Shown here: piece by piece, positions 16,321 through 26,612 of the stretch
How positions within the stretch are numbered: the stretch's first letter is position 1
How the letters are laid out: every line of letters starts with the position of its first letter
NCBI GenBank assembly: GCA_001552515.1
Contig: BCRI01000002.1
Location: forward strand, 1 to 64,000
Reading direction: 5' to 3'
Origin: Sphaerimonospora mesophila NBRC 14179 = JCM 3151
GTDB lineage: Bacteria; Actinomycetota; Actinomycetes; Streptosporangiales; Streptosporangiaceae
Length of the DNA stretch: 64,000 bases
Translations under genes and position numbers: made by a program
The notes under the pieces: generated by a model
Databases searched by the model: none
The model's input: the letters and a program-made list of their open reading frames with translations, nothing else
What the model was told of the DNA's origin: nothing

Positions 16321-17310
16321 TTGCTGGTCGACTCCTTCGGCCGGGTCGCGACCGATCTGCGGGTGTCGCTGACAGACCGGTGCAACCTGCGCTGCACATA
16401 CTGTATGCCTCCCGAGGGCCTCGACTGGCTGCCCAAACCCGATCTGCTGACCGCCGAGGAGATCATCCGACTGGTGCGCATCGGTGTGGAGCGGCTCGGC
16501 ATCACCGAGGTCCGTTTCACCGGCGGCGAACCGCTGCTCCGCCGGGAGCTGCCGCAGATCGTCGCGGCGGCGGCCGCGCTGCGCCCGCGTCCCCAGCTCT
16601 CGCTGACCACGAACGGCATCGGCCTCGCCCGCCTGGCCGGCGTCCTCGCCGAGGCGGGGCTCGACCGCGTCAACGTCTCCCTCGACACGCTCGACCGCGA
16701 GGTGTTCGTACGGCTCGCGCATCGCGATCGGCTGCGGGACGTGCTCGACGGCCTGGCGGCGGCCGACGAGGCCGGGCTCACCCCGGTCAAGGTGAACGCC
16801 GTGCTGATGCGGGGGATCAACGACGCCGAGGCGGTCCCGCTGCTGAGCTACTGCCTGGAGCGGGGATACGAGCTGCGGTTCATCGAGCAGATGCCGCTCG
16901 ACGCCCAGCACGGCTGGCGGCGGGAGGACATGGTCACCGCCGATGAGATCATCGGTCTGCTCAAGGACGCCTTCGACCTCACCGAGGACGATCCCGCCTC
17001 ACGGGGCAGCGCACCGGCCGAGTTGTTCCTCGTGAACGGTGGTCCCGCCCGGGTCGGCGTGATCGGTTCCGTCACCCGCCCGTTCTGCGGCACCTGCGAC
17101 CGCGTCCGCCTCACCGCCGACGGTCAGATCCGCAACTGCCTGTTCGCCACCGAGGAGTCCGATCTCCGTACGGCACTGCGCTCGGGAGCCTCAGATGACG
17201 ATCTGGCCGCGCGGTGGACCGCGGCGGTCGCCCGCAAGAAGGCCGGGCACGGCATCGACGACCCCGGCTTCCTCCAGCCGGCCCGTCCCATGTCGGCCAT
17301 CGGCGGCTGA
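16321..17310 (+). CDS. moaA: GTP 3',8-cyclase MoaA
   Basis: A 329-residue radical-SAM enzyme for the first step of molybdenum cofactor synthesis. The SAM-cluster Cys residues are 21, 25 and 28 (CNLRCTYC). The second [4Fe-4S] cluster is formed by Cys residues in FCGTCDRVRLTADGQIRNC, about 257-274. TGGEPLLR is present and the C-terminus ends in the essential Gly-Gly. The start is TTG at 16321, supported by AAGGAGG 5 bases upstream and by the start of homology. It is followed by mobA and DUF6457. The cofactor class is needed by the nitrate reductase at 45.8 kb. Confidence 0.95.
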   Translation: MLVDSFGRVATDLRVSLTDRCNLRCTYCMPPEGLDWLPKPDLLTAEEIIRLVRIGVERLGITEVRFTGGEPLLRRELPQIVAAAAALRPRPQLSLTTNGIGLARLAGVLAEAGLDRVNVSLDTLDREVFVRLAHRDRLRDVLDGLAAADEAGLTPVKVNAVLMRGINDAEAVPLLSYCLERGYELRFIEQMPLDAQHGWRREDMVTADEIIGLLKDAFDLTEDDPASRGSAPAELFLVNGGPARVGVIGSVTRPFCGTCDRVRLTADGQIRNCLFATEESDLRTALRSGASDDDLAARWTAAVARKKAGHGIDDPGFLQPARPMSAIGG

Positions 17311-17324
17311 CCACGGAGCCGGCC

Positions 17325-17993
17325 ATGAACCACGACGCCCGGGACGACGTCGGCTACGACGCCGTGATCCTGGCCGGCGGACGGGCGAGCCGGCTCGGCG
17401 GCCTCGACAAGCCGGGCGCCCTCGTCGGCGGGGTGCCCCTCATCGAGTGGGTGGCCGCGGCCGTGGTCGGCGCCCGCACACTGGTCGTCGTCGGCCCCAC
17501 GAGGACGTCGGCGGCCGGTGCCGTCGTCACCCGGGCCGTCTTGACCCGTGCGGTGTTCACCCGGGAGGACCCGCCGGGCTCCGGCCCGATCCCGGCGCTG
17601 CGCGCGGGCCTCGCCGAGGTCACGGCCGAGTGGGTGGTCCTGCTCGCCGCCGACCTGCCGTTCCTCGACGCCGCGCACGTGACGACGCTGCTGCGGGCCG
17701 CCGCCTCTGGTGCCGCCGGGGCCGTGCTCGTCGACGACGACGGCAGGGAGCAGTGGCTGACCGGGGCCTGGCGTGTGACGGTGCTCAGGGACGCGCTGCG
17801 CGCCTACACGGGTGGTTCGCTGCGCGGCCTGCTCGGCCCGCTGGGGCCCGTGCCGGTCCGGCTGCCCGCCGGGCGGGGCGGACGCCCGCCGTGGTTCGAT
17901 TGCGACACGATGAGCGATCTCAGGACGGCCGACGACCTCAGGACGGCCGGCGGGACCGTCCGGGAACGAGAGAGAAGCGAGGATCAGGCGTGA
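17325..17993 (+). CDS. mobA: Molybdenum cofactor guanylyltransferase MobA
   Basis: A 222-residue nucleotidyltransferase that adds GMP to molybdopterin. The N-terminal GTP site is VILAGGRASRLGGLDKPG, matching the family LAGGxxxRxGxxDK pattern, with LLAADLPFLDAAHV as the metal-binding Asp loop. The ATG is 15 bases after the moaA stop, so the two are co-transcribed. The C-terminal 25 residues contain a short duplicated LRTADDLRTA segment. DUF6457 follows with a GTGA overlap. Confidence 0.9.
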   Translation: MNHDARDDVGYDAVILAGGRASRLGGLDKPGALVGGVPLIEWVAAAVVGARTLVVVGPTRTSAAGAVVTRAVLTRAVFTREDPPGSGPIPALRAGLAEVTAEWVVLLAADLPFLDAAHVTTLLRAAASGAAGAVLVDDDGREQWLTGAWRVTVLRDALRAYTGGSLRGLLGPLGPVPVRLPAGRGGRPPWFDCDTMSDLRTADDLRTAGGTVRERERSEDQA

Positions 17994-18247
17994 ACGTGCT
18001 GGAGGAGTGGACCGCGCTGGTCTGCCGGGAACTGGGCGTCGACCCCGCCCGGCTGGACCGGGCCGCGGTGCTCGACCTGACCAAGGACGTCGCCCACGGC
18101 GTCGCCCGGCCGGCGGCGCCGCTGACGGCGTACCTGCTCGGGCTGGCCCAGGGGGCCGGTACGGCGCCGCCGGACGCGCTGGAGCGGCTGTCCCGTATGG
18201 TGGCCGACTGGGAGAAGGCCACGGCGGAAACGCTCGAAGATTCTTGA
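17990..18247 (+). CDS. DUF6457 protein linked to mobA
   Basis: An 85-residue helical protein with the DUF6457 look (LEEWTALVCRELGV, LDLTKDVAHGVARPAAPLTA, YLLGLAQG). In many actinobacteria this small protein is fused to or adjacent to MobA; its role is not known. The GTG overlaps the mobA stop as GTGA, so translation is coupled and a function with MobA is likely. No catalytic residues are evident. Confidence 0.8.
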   Translation: MNVLEEWTALVCRELGVDPARLDRAAVLDLTKDVAHGVARPAAPLTAYLLGLAQGAGTAPPDALERLSRMVADWEKATAETLEDS

Positions 18248-18315
18248 CAATACAAAAAATTGTTCGAAAATCGGGGCGAAAAACCCCTAAGAACTACCGC
18301 ACTGAGATAGTGCGA

Positions 18316-18434
18316 CAAAAAGGGGGCGGCGCCGGGTGGTTACGGGGGCAAACCACCCGGCGCCGCATCATCGGCGTTCCGACGGGGGCCCGGAACGCCG
18401 GTACCAGCGCTCCGACGGGGGACCAGAGCGCTTG
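18316..18434 (-). ncRNA. 6C-like small RNA with three C-rich loops
   Basis: Read on the minus strand, three consecutive hairpins each show CCCCCGT in the loop: stems 18432-18426/18412-18406 (7 bp), 18400-18391/18381-18372 (perfect 10 bp) and 18366-18351/18341-18326 (perfect 16 bp). The last is followed by CCCC and TTTTT and so doubles as the terminator. Actinobacterial 6C RNAs are defined by tandem stem-loops with runs of cytosines in the loops; here each run is five rather than six. It lies between DUF3099 and the mobA operon, with a candidate promoter at 18440-18471. Targets are unknown. Confidence 0.75.
18317..18366 (-). terminator. Intrinsic terminator of the 6C-like RNA
   Basis: A perfect 16-base-pair GC-rich stem (18366-18351 with 18341-18326) with a 9-base loop is followed on the minus strand by CCCCTTTTT. 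This is the strongest intrinsic terminator seen in the window. It may also end rightward transcription from moaA-mobA-DUF6457, though no T tract follows on that strand. Confidence 0.8.
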
Positions 18435-18439
18435 GCTAA

Positions 18440-18471
18440 ACTGTACACCTCTAACCCTTGGATTGCGTCAA
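18440..18471 (-). promoter_or_regulatory. Candidate promoter of the 6C-like RNA
   Basis: On the minus strand TTGACG (18471-18466) and TACAGT (18445-18440) resemble -35 and -10 boxes, and initiation would fall right at the first stem. The spacer is 20 bases, longer than usual, so either the spacing is atypical or the -10 box is TGTACA 18 bases away. Confidence 0.45.
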
Positions 18472-18478
18472 GAGTTTG

Positions 18479-18811
18479 TCACGACCCGATCTCGCGTCGA
18501 TGGCGTGGTATCTCGTTTTGGTTAGGTGAGGTCATGTCCTGGGCAGGCGGGACGTCCTTGCCTCGTTGATTGGCCCCGATCACGGCAACGTATGGCAAAA
18601 GAACCGCGCCGGCGACGAGCAGGAGCTTGATGGGCCAGGGAGCCGGTACGGCCACCGCGAGGAGGAGGCAGACCAGCCGGATGCCCATCTTGATCAGATA
18701 GCTGCGCTCGCGGCGCCTGATGTCATCGGTGAGCGACGGTTGGGCGTCCGTAACCTGATGAACGACGCTCCGATGCCGTCGCGACTCACGCCTTGGATTC
18801 ACGCTCTCCAC
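18479..18811 (-). CDS. DUF3099 membrane protein
   Basis: A 110-residue protein matching the DUF3099 pattern: VTDAQPSLTDDIRRRERSYL followed by two membrane helices (MGIRLVCLLLAVAV and LLLVAGAVLLPYVAVIGAN) and a charged tail. The family is actinobacterial and its function is unknown. The frame begins with GTG at 18811 without a clear ribosome site, so the true start could be slightly downstream. Its stop lies only 8 bases from the -35 box of the 6C-like RNA. Confidence 0.75.
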   Translation of the reverse strand: MESVNPRRESRRHRSVVHQVTDAQPSLTDDIRRRERSYLIKMGIRLVCLLLAVAVPAPWPIKLLLVAGAVLLPYVAVIGANQRGKDVPPAQDMTSPNQNEIPRHRREIGS

Positions 18812-18887
18812 GGTAACCCGCCCGGGGGGAGACGGTCATACGGCGATACGATCACCAGAGGCGGAAACACTCCATAGGAGGACGAAG

Positions 18888-19103
18888 ATGTCGGATCGCA
18901 CCTATCGGGTGACCGAGATAGTCGGGACCTCGACGGAGAGCGTCGACCAGGCCATCGGCAACGGCATCCGCCGGGCCGCCCAGACCCTGCGGCACCTGGA
19001 CTGGTTCGAGGTGACCGAGGTACGCGGGCAGATCGTCGACGGCGAGGTGGCCCACTTCCAGGTCGGCATGAAAGTGGGCTTCCGCCTCGAAGACGCGGGC
19101 TGA
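18888..19103 (+). CDS. Dodecin family flavin-binding protein
   Basis: A 71-residue dodecin. The pattern YRVTEIVGTSTESVDQAIGNG, then LRHLDWFEVTEVRGQI and the final strand AHFQVGMKVGFRLED fit the family, including the Trp that stacks on the flavin. These small proteins form 12-mers that store or buffer riboflavin, FMN or CoA. The ATG follows TAGGAGG by 6-8 bases, and a -10-like TACGAT is present at 18847-18852. Length is typical. Confidence 0.9.
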   Translation: MSDRTYRVTEIVGTSTESVDQAIGNGIRRAAQTLRHLDWFEVTEVRGQIVDGEVAHFQVGMKVGFRLEDAG

Positions 19104-19132
19104 TCCGGCCCGCTGACCGCGATCCCGGCGAG

Positions 19133-20511
19133 TCAGCTCGCCTGGCTCACCGTCGACATGTTGAAGTCGGGCACGCGCACCGACGGCATGACGGCGCGGG
19201 TGAAGTAGTCGCTCCACTCCCGGGGCAGCGTCTGCCTGCTCGCGCCCACCTCGGTCAGGCGGCCGAGCAGGTCGACCGGAGACTCGTTGAACCGGAAGTT
19301 GTTGACCTCCCCGACGACCTCGCCGTTCTCCACGAGATAGACGCCGTCCCGGGTCAGGCCGGTCAGCAGCAGCGTCTGCGGATCGACCTCGCGGATGTAC
19401 CACAGGCAGGTCAGCAGCAGGCCGCGCTCGGTGTCGGAGATCATCTCCTCCAGTGAGCGGCCTTCCTCCGGCCCCGTCATGACGAGGTTGTCGATGCGCG
19501 GGGTGGCGGCCAGCCCGGTCAGCTCGGCGGAGTGCCGGGTCTGCACGAGACCGGTCAGCGTGCCGCCGGAGATCCAGTCCGTGGCGCCGAGCGCGAGGCC
19601 GTTGTCGAACACGGAGTCCTCCCGGCTGGAGGCGTGCGCGACCACGAAGGGCGCGCACTCGATGCCGGGATGCGCGGGATCGCTGTAGAGCCGCAGCGGC
19701 AGCTCCGACAGCCGTTCGCCGACCCGCGTGCCGCCGCCCGGCTTGGAGAAGACCGTCCGCCCGTCGGCCGCGTCACGGGCGCCGGCCGACCAGTACGTAT
19801 AGATCATCAGGTCGGCGACCGCGGTGGGCGGCAGAATCGTCTCGTACCGCCCGGCTTCCAGGGCGATCCGGCGCTTGGCCCACTCCAGCCGCTGGGCCAG
19901 CGTGGCGTCGAGCGCGGCCACGTCCACGTCACGGAAGTCCCGGGTGGCGACACCCGTCCACGCGGAACGCGACATGTCAGCCGATTTCGCGTTCAGCTCC
20001 AGCCGGCCCGTGGGCTGGTCGTGCCGCAGCCGCAGACCGGCGGACGACCCGACGAACGTGGACGTCAGCGTGTGCTCGGCGAAGCCGTACAGCCGCCGGC
20101 CGGACGCCTCGGCGGCGGCGAACGACTCGCCGAGCGCGGGCGCGAAGTCGCGGAACACCTCGATGGTCGTCGGCTCGACCGCCCGGTCCCAGCCGGCGGA
20201 CGCCGTACCGGCGACGAGCGGCCGCGCGTCCTCGGACGGCTGCGCCTCGCGCGCGGCCCGGTCGGCCGCCGCCACCACGTCGGCGAGCTGGTCGGCCCGT
20301 ACGGCGGAGCGGGACACCACGCCCACACCACGCCCGACGACCGAGATCACGGTGAGCCGCGACGAACGGGCGACGCCGTTCGTGGTCAGCGTGTTGCCGG
20401 CGAAGCGCAGGTTGGCCGTCGAACCCTCGTCCGCGATCACGATGCGGTCGTCGGCCCCGCTCATCGCGAGCGCGCGCTCCACCGTCTCCTGCGGTGTGGT
20501 CACCACGTCGC

Positions 20512-20515
<4 letters not shown>
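19133..20515 (-). CDS. TldD/PmbA family partner subunit (TldE-like)
   Basis: A 460-residue protein of the TldD/PmbA family lacking the HExxxH zinc motif, as expected for the TldE-type partner of the heterodimeric protease. Typical segments are RFAGNTLTTNGVARSS near the N-terminus, SAGLRLRHDQPTGRLEL in the middle and FRFNESPVDLLGRL near the end. The GTG overlaps the tldD stop as GTGA, so both are made together. The pair degrades unfolded or linear peptides and matures some RiPPs; no precursor peptide gene is visible here. Confidence 0.88.
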
Positions 20516-22005
<1,490 letters not shown>

Positions 22006-22012
22006 GTCCACG

Positions 22013-22018
22013 ATCCTA
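22013..22018 (-). promoter_or_regulatory. -10 box giving a leaderless tldD transcript
   Basis: TAGGAT on the minus strand lies 7 bases before the tldD ATG, and no Shine-Dalgarno sequence is present. Transcription would begin at or within a base or two of the start codon. No clear -35 box was found. Confidence 0.5.
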
Positions 22019-22019
22019 A

Positions 22020-22787
<768 letters not shown>

Positions 22788-22821
22788 CACACTGAGGCAC
22801 CACGAGAGACTGGAGCTGTAC

Positions 22822-23589
22822 ATGGGTTTGCTCGAAGGCAAGCGACTGCTGGTCACCGGTGTCCTCACCGAGTCCTCCATCGCGTTCAACGTGGCGAGGC
22901 TGGCCCAGGAGGAGGGCGCCCAGGTGGTGCTGACCGGCTTCGGCCGCCTGAGCCTGGTCGAGCGCATCGCCAAGCGGCTGCCCGAGCCGCCCCCGGTCGT
23001 CGAGCTCGACGTCCAGGACACCGAGCACCTCGACACGCTGGCCGATCGGGTCGGCGAGCACATCGACGGTCTCGACGGCGTCGTCCACTCCATCGGCTTC
23101 GCCCCGCAGTCCTGCCTGGGCGGCAACTTCCTCAACACGTCGTGGGAGGACGTCGCCACCGCCGTGCACGTGTCGACCTTCTCGTTCAAGTCGCTGGCCG
23201 TCGCGTGCCTGCCGCTCATGAAGGAGGGCGGCGGGGCGATCGTGGGCCTGGACTTCGACGCCACCAAGGCGTGGCCGGTCTACGACTGGATGGGCGTGGC
23301 CAAGGCGGGGCTGGAGTCCTGCTCCCGTTATCTCGCCCGCGACCTCGCCGAGCACGGCATCCGCGTCAACCTCGTCGCGGCCGGTCCGCTGCGCACGATG
23401 GCCGCCAAGAGCATCCCGGGGTTCCGGGAGTTCGAGGAGAGCTGGCCGGCCAGGGCGCCGCTCGGCTGGGACCTGAGCGACACGGTCCCGGCCGCCAAGG
23501 CGTGCGTGGCGCTGCTGTCGGACTGGTTCCCCGCGACCACCGGCGAGATCGTCCACGTCGACGGCGGCGTGCACGCCATGGGCGGCTGA
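22822..23589 (+). CDS. inhA: Enoyl-ACP reductase, FabI/InhA type
   Basis: A 255-residue NADH-dependent enoyl-ACP reductase. It starts LLEGKRLLVTGVLTESSIAF, the family divergent Rossmann motif, and has VHSIGFAP and the catalytic region DATKAWPVYDWMGVAKAGLE with Tyr and Lys in the InhA spacing. The final VHVDGGVHAMGG is typical. The ATG follows TGGAG by 7 bases. With fabG it forms a two-gene FAS-II operon. InhA-type enzymes are the isoniazid target in mycobacteria; sensitivity here is unknown. Confidence 0.93.
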   Translation: MGLLEGKRLLVTGVLTESSIAFNVARLAQEEGAQVVLTGFGRLSLVERIAKRLPEPPPVVELDVQDTEHLDTLADRVGEHIDGLDGVVHSIGFAPQSCLGGNFLNTSWEDVATAVHVSTFSFKSLAVACLPLMKEGGGAIVGLDFDATKAWPVYDWMGVAKAGLESCSRYLARDLAEHGIRVNLVAAGPLRTMAAKSIPGFREFEESWPARAPLGWDLSDTVPAAKACVALLSDWFPATTGEIVHVDGGVHAMGG

Positions 23590-23607
23590 CCGGCGGCGAA
23601 TACCCGC

Positions 23608-24624
23608 TCAGGCGAGCCGATGCCGGCCCGACCGGCGCGGCAGCCCGATTCCGCCTTCGAGCGGGATCGACTCCCGCTGCTCGGCGCGCGCCCGCCGGGC
23701 GGAGACCACGCGTGTGGCCGTCAGCGCCGACAGCAGCAGCGCGGCCGTCAGCGCCGTCCCGGCCGGGTCGTGCGTCCTGCTCGGCAGCACCGTCTTGCCG
23801 CGCTTCCGGTAGACCATCTCGGGCATCCGCTGCCCCGGCCACAGTAGCGGGAGGATGCCGTCGGTGTCGGGGTGCACCTGCTCGCCCTCGGCCTCGGTCT
23901 GCCGGTCCACCGGAACGTATCGCGGGTGATACGGCTCGACCGGGAGCGTTCCCTCCCGGTCCGGCTCGGGGGACGTCCGGACGGTGTGCCCGCGCGGGTG
24001 CTTCGGGCGCTCCGTCTTCCCCGAACCGCCCGGGTCGACGCACCGGCTTCCGTTCAGCAGCGGCAGGCAGGCGTCCCGTACGGGATCGGTCAGCCCCTCG
24101 GTGATCCGCTCGGCGGTGGGGGCGATGCTCGGGGCCAGCCGGCCGACCGTCTCGCCGACGGCCTTCCCCGTCTCGCCGACGGTCTCTCCGACGGCCTTGC
24201 CGGTGTCTCCGACCGCCTTCCCGACCGTCTCGCCGGTGTCTCCGACCGTCTTTCCGACCTCGCCCAGCGTACTGCCGGCCTTACCGCTCAAAGCGCCGCC
24301 CAGGGTGTCGTCCACGGTGTGGCCCACGGTGTCGAGCGTGCTGCCGGCCGCGCCGCCCACCGTGCCCAGTGTGCTGTTCACCGTCTCGCTGAGCGGAGCC
24401 GTCACGCCGCCGGTCGCGCGGTCGAGCGTGTCGGTCACCTGGTTGACCGTGCCGGTCACGCCGCCCACGACCGAGCACAGGGTGTTGGTGACGCCCGACA
24501 CGATCCCGACGCCGCTGCAGTCCAGCGCGTACGCCGGTGCCGCGCTCAGAACGGGGAGTCCTCCGCCCAGGGCGAGCGCGAGCGCCCCCCCGGAGATCGC
24601 GGAGGTCTTGCGTCCGATCCCCAT
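23608..24624 (-). CDS. Exported protein with GETVG-type repeats and C-terminal anchor
   Basis: A 338-residue secreted or surface protein of unknown role. The signal peptide (about residues 1-33, ending AAPAYA) is followed by a stretch rich in Gly, Thr and Val that becomes a short-period repeat (VGDTGETVGKAVGDTGKAVG and variants) around residues 115-160. Four Cys lie near 36, 49, 183 and 192. A Pro-rich basic linker leads to a hydrophobic segment (TALTAALLLSALTATRVV) and an Arg-rich tail, so the C-terminus probably anchors in the membrane. The ATG at 24624 follows GAGGGAA by 9 bases. It is not an enzyme I recognise. Confidence 0.65.
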   Translation of the reverse strand: MGIGRKTSAISGGALALALGGGLPVLSAAPAYALDCSGVGIVSGVTNTLCSVVGGVTGTVNQVTDTLDRATGGVTAPLSETVNSTLGTVGGAAGSTLDTVGHTVDDTLGGALSGKAGSTLGEVGKTVGDTGETVGKAVGDTGKAVGETVGETGKAVGETVGRLAPSIAPTAERITEGLTDPVRDACLPLLNGSRCVDPGGSGKTERPKHPRGHTVRTSPEPDREGTLPVEPYHPRYVPVDRQTEAEGEQVHPDTDGILPLLWPGQRMPEMVYRKRGKTVLPSRTHDPAGTALTAALLLSALTATRVVSARRARAEQRESIPLEGGIGLPRRSGRHRLA

Positions 24625-24777
24625 GAATTGAATTCCCTCTCCCTGACCCGTCACGTCCTGCCCCCGTGGCCCCCGATTCCCCTGACCCCCAGGGTTCTCC
24701 GATCCGTGATGCGTTCTCGCTGCCTCTGTCACTCTTCGCCAGACTGCCGGGGTTATGCAGTAGAACATTGCGATTCG

Positions 24778-24794
24778 GTATCGATGTGTGATAC
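24778..24794. repeat. Short inverted repeat GTATC-N7-GATAC
   Basis: GTATC and GATAC separated by 7 bases lie in the 195-base gap upstream of the secreted repeat-protein gene and downstream of the aldo/keto reductase. The block is AT-rich for this genome and may be an operator or part of a promoter. Confidence 0.3.
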
Positions 24795-24819
24795 GTGAAT
24801 GGCTTTCTCGTTCTGACCG

Positions 24820-25758
24820 TCACGAGTCGGAGACGTCGTCGAGGGCCTCGCGGATCTCCCAGGGGAGGGTCAGCTTCTCGGCCTGCAACACGCCGAGGAG
24901 CTGTGCGTGGGTCCGTGCGCCGACGATGGCCGAGGAGACGCCCGGCCGGTCGCGGATCCAGGAGAGCGCGACGGCGAGCGGCGACACGCCGAGCCCCTCG
25001 GCCGCGGTCGTCACCGACTCCACGATCCGCCGGGAGCGCTCGTCGAGGTAGGGCCGGACGAAGTCGGCGAAGTGCGGGGTGGCCGCGCGGGAGTCGGCCG
25101 GGATGCCGGTGCGGTACTTCCCGGTCAGCACGCCACGCCCGAGCGGCGACCAGGCGAGCACGCCGACGCCGACGTGCGCGGCGGCCGGCAGCAGCTCGAG
25201 CTCCGCGTCGCGGGCGAGCAGCGAGTATTCGACCTGTGCCGACACGATCGGGGACCGCGCCTCGCCGCAGCGCTGCCACACGGCGGCGGCGGCGAGCTGC
25301 CACCCCGTGTAGTTGCACACTCCGGCATAGGCCGTACGTCCGGTCGAGACCGCGAGGTCGACGGCCGCGAGGGTCTCCTCCAGGGGGACGGCGGGATCGA
25401 ACGCGTGAAGCTGCCACAGGTCCACCTCGTCGATCCCGAGCCGGGCGAGCGAGGCGTCGAGGGCCCGGATGAGATGGCGGCGGGAGGCGTTGCGGTCGCC
25501 CCCCGGGGTGAGCACGGCCTTGGTGGCGATCACCAGGTCGGATCGGGGCACCACGTCGCGGATGAGCGTGCCGATGAGACGCTCCGCGTCGCCCTCGCCG
25601 TACACGTCGGCGGTGTCGATCAGCGTGCCTCCGGCGTCGGCGAATGCGGTGAGCTGAGCGGTCGCCTCCTCCGCCGAGGTGTCCCGGGCCCAGGTCATCG
25701 TGCCGAGCCCGATCCTGGACACCGAAAGACCGCTGCGCCCGACTAATCGCTGGTCCAT
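24820..25758 (-). CDS. Aldo/keto reductase
   Basis: A 312-residue NADPH-dependent oxidoreductase of the AKR superfamily with the catalytic tetrad visible: Asp and Tyr in DTADVYGEG, Lys in VIATKAVL and His in WQLHAFDP. The NADP-binding C-terminal part is SSAIVGARTHAQL. The carbonyl substrate is unknown. The ATG at 25758 is preceded 9 bases upstream by a TAGTCT -10 box with no ribosome site. It is divergent from uppP with only 35 bases between the start codons. Confidence 0.9.
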   Translation of the reverse strand: MDQRLVGRSGLSVSRIGLGTMTWARDTSAEEATAQLTAFADAGGTLIDTADVYGEGDAERLIGTLIRDVVPRSDLVIATKAVLTPGGDRNASRRHLIRALDASLARLGIDEVDLWQLHAFDPAVPLEETLAAVDLAVSTGRTAYAGVCNYTGWQLAAAAVWQRCGEARSPIVSAQVEYSLLARDAELELLPAAAHVGVGVLAWSPLGRGVLTGKYRTGIPADSRAATPHFADFVRPYLDERSRRIVESVTTAAEGLGVSPLAVALSWIRDRPGVSSAIVGARTHAQLLGVLQAEKLTLPWEIREALDDVSDS

Positions 25759-25767
25759 TGCCTGGTA

Positions 25768-25773
25768 AGACTA
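25768..25773 (-). promoter_or_regulatory. -10 box of the aldo/keto reductase gene
   Basis: TAGTCT on the minus strand ends 9 bases before the ATG, giving a near-leaderless transcript. It lies only 5 bases from the -10 box of the divergent uppP gene. Confidence 0.5.
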
Positions 25774-25778
25774 GCCGA

Positions 25779-25784
25779 TAGGCT
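25779..25784 (+). promoter_or_regulatory. -10 box of uppP
   Basis: TAGGCT ends 9 bases before the uppP ATG. No Shine-Dalgarno sequence is present. The -35 region would fall inside the aldo/keto reductase start region. Confidence 0.5.
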
Positions 25785-25793
25785 GTCCGGACC

Positions 25794-26612
25794 ATGGACG
25801 TACTGCAAGCCATCGTGCTCGGCGTCGTGCAGGGGCTGACGGAGTTCCTGCCCATCTCGAGTTCCGCGCACCTGCTGATCGTGCCGAAACTGGCCGGATG
25901 GCCGGACCCCGGCGCGGCGTTCACCGCGGTGATCCAGCTGGGCACGATGCTGGCGGTCGTCATCTTCTTCTGGCGCGACATCGTCAGGATCCTCTGGACC
26001 TGGGCGCGCAGTCTCTGGACGCCGGAGCTCCGCGGCCACCTCGACGCGCGCATGGGCTGGTACATCGGCCTCGGCACGATCCCGATCGGCGTCGCCGGCC
26101 TGCTCTTCAAGGACGCGATCGAGGGCCCGGCGCGCAACCTGTGGCTGAACGCGACGTTCCTGATCGTCTTCGGGCTGCTCCTGCTGGTGGCCGACCAGTG
26201 GGGGAGGAAGAAGAAGGAGGTCGCCGACCTGGGCATGCGCGACGGGCTGATCATCGGCGCCTGGCAGATGCTGCCGCTGATCCCCGGGGCCTCGCGCTCG
26301 GGCTCGACGATGACCGGCGCGATGTTCCTCGGCTACACCCGTGAGGCGGCGGCGCGCTACTCGTTCCTGCTGTCGGTCCCGGCCGTGGTGCTGTCGGGGC
26401 TGTTCGAGCTGCGGCACGTGGGCGACGGCGGCGGCGTGCCCGTGACGCCGACGGTGATCGCCACGGCGGTCTCGTTCATCGTCGGGTACGCCTCGATCGC
26501 CTGGCTGCTGCGTTACGTCGCGAAGCATTCGACGGTCCTGTTCGTGGCCTACCGTGTGTTCGCCGGCGCGTTCCTGCTCACGCTGCTCGCCCTTGGGGTG
26601 GTCTCGTCATGA
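25794..26612 (+). CDS. uppP: Undecaprenyl-diphosphatase UppP (BacA)
   Basis: A 272-residue integral membrane phosphatase that recycles the lipid carrier of cell-wall and polysaccharide synthesis. The two conserved motifs are present: the Glu- and Ser-rich block GLTEFLPISSSAHL near residues 13-26, and PGASRSGSTMT near residue 163. There are about eight hydrophobic segments. Its stop overlaps the start of the phosphatase gene as ATGA. It may also serve the exopolysaccharide locus at 31-44 kb, since such pathways use the same lipid carrier; that link is inference. Confidence 0.93.
   Translation: MDVLQAIVLGVVQGLTEFLPISSSAHLLIVPKLAGWPDPGAAFTAVIQLGTMLAVVIFFWRDIVRILWTWARSLWTPELRGHLDARMGWYIGLGTIPIGVAGLLFKDAIEGPARNLWLNATFLIVFGLLLLVADQWGRKKKEVADLGMRDGLIIGAWQMLPLIPGASRSGSTMTGAMFLGYTREAAARYSFLLSVPAVVLSGLFELRHVGDGGGVPVTPTVIATAVSFIVGYASIAWLLRYVAKHSTVLFVAYRVFAGAFLLTLLALGVVSS

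Noticed and set aside
18244-18270. TTGACA as a plus-strand promoter after DUF6457
   Set aside because: No TANNNT box lies 16-19 bases downstream, and the sequence following is the 3' end of the minus-strand small RNA.
24140-24260. Short repeats resembling a CRISPR array or minisatellite
   Set aside because: They are in frame and encode the GETVG-type protein repeat of the secreted protein; there are no equal-length unique spacers.
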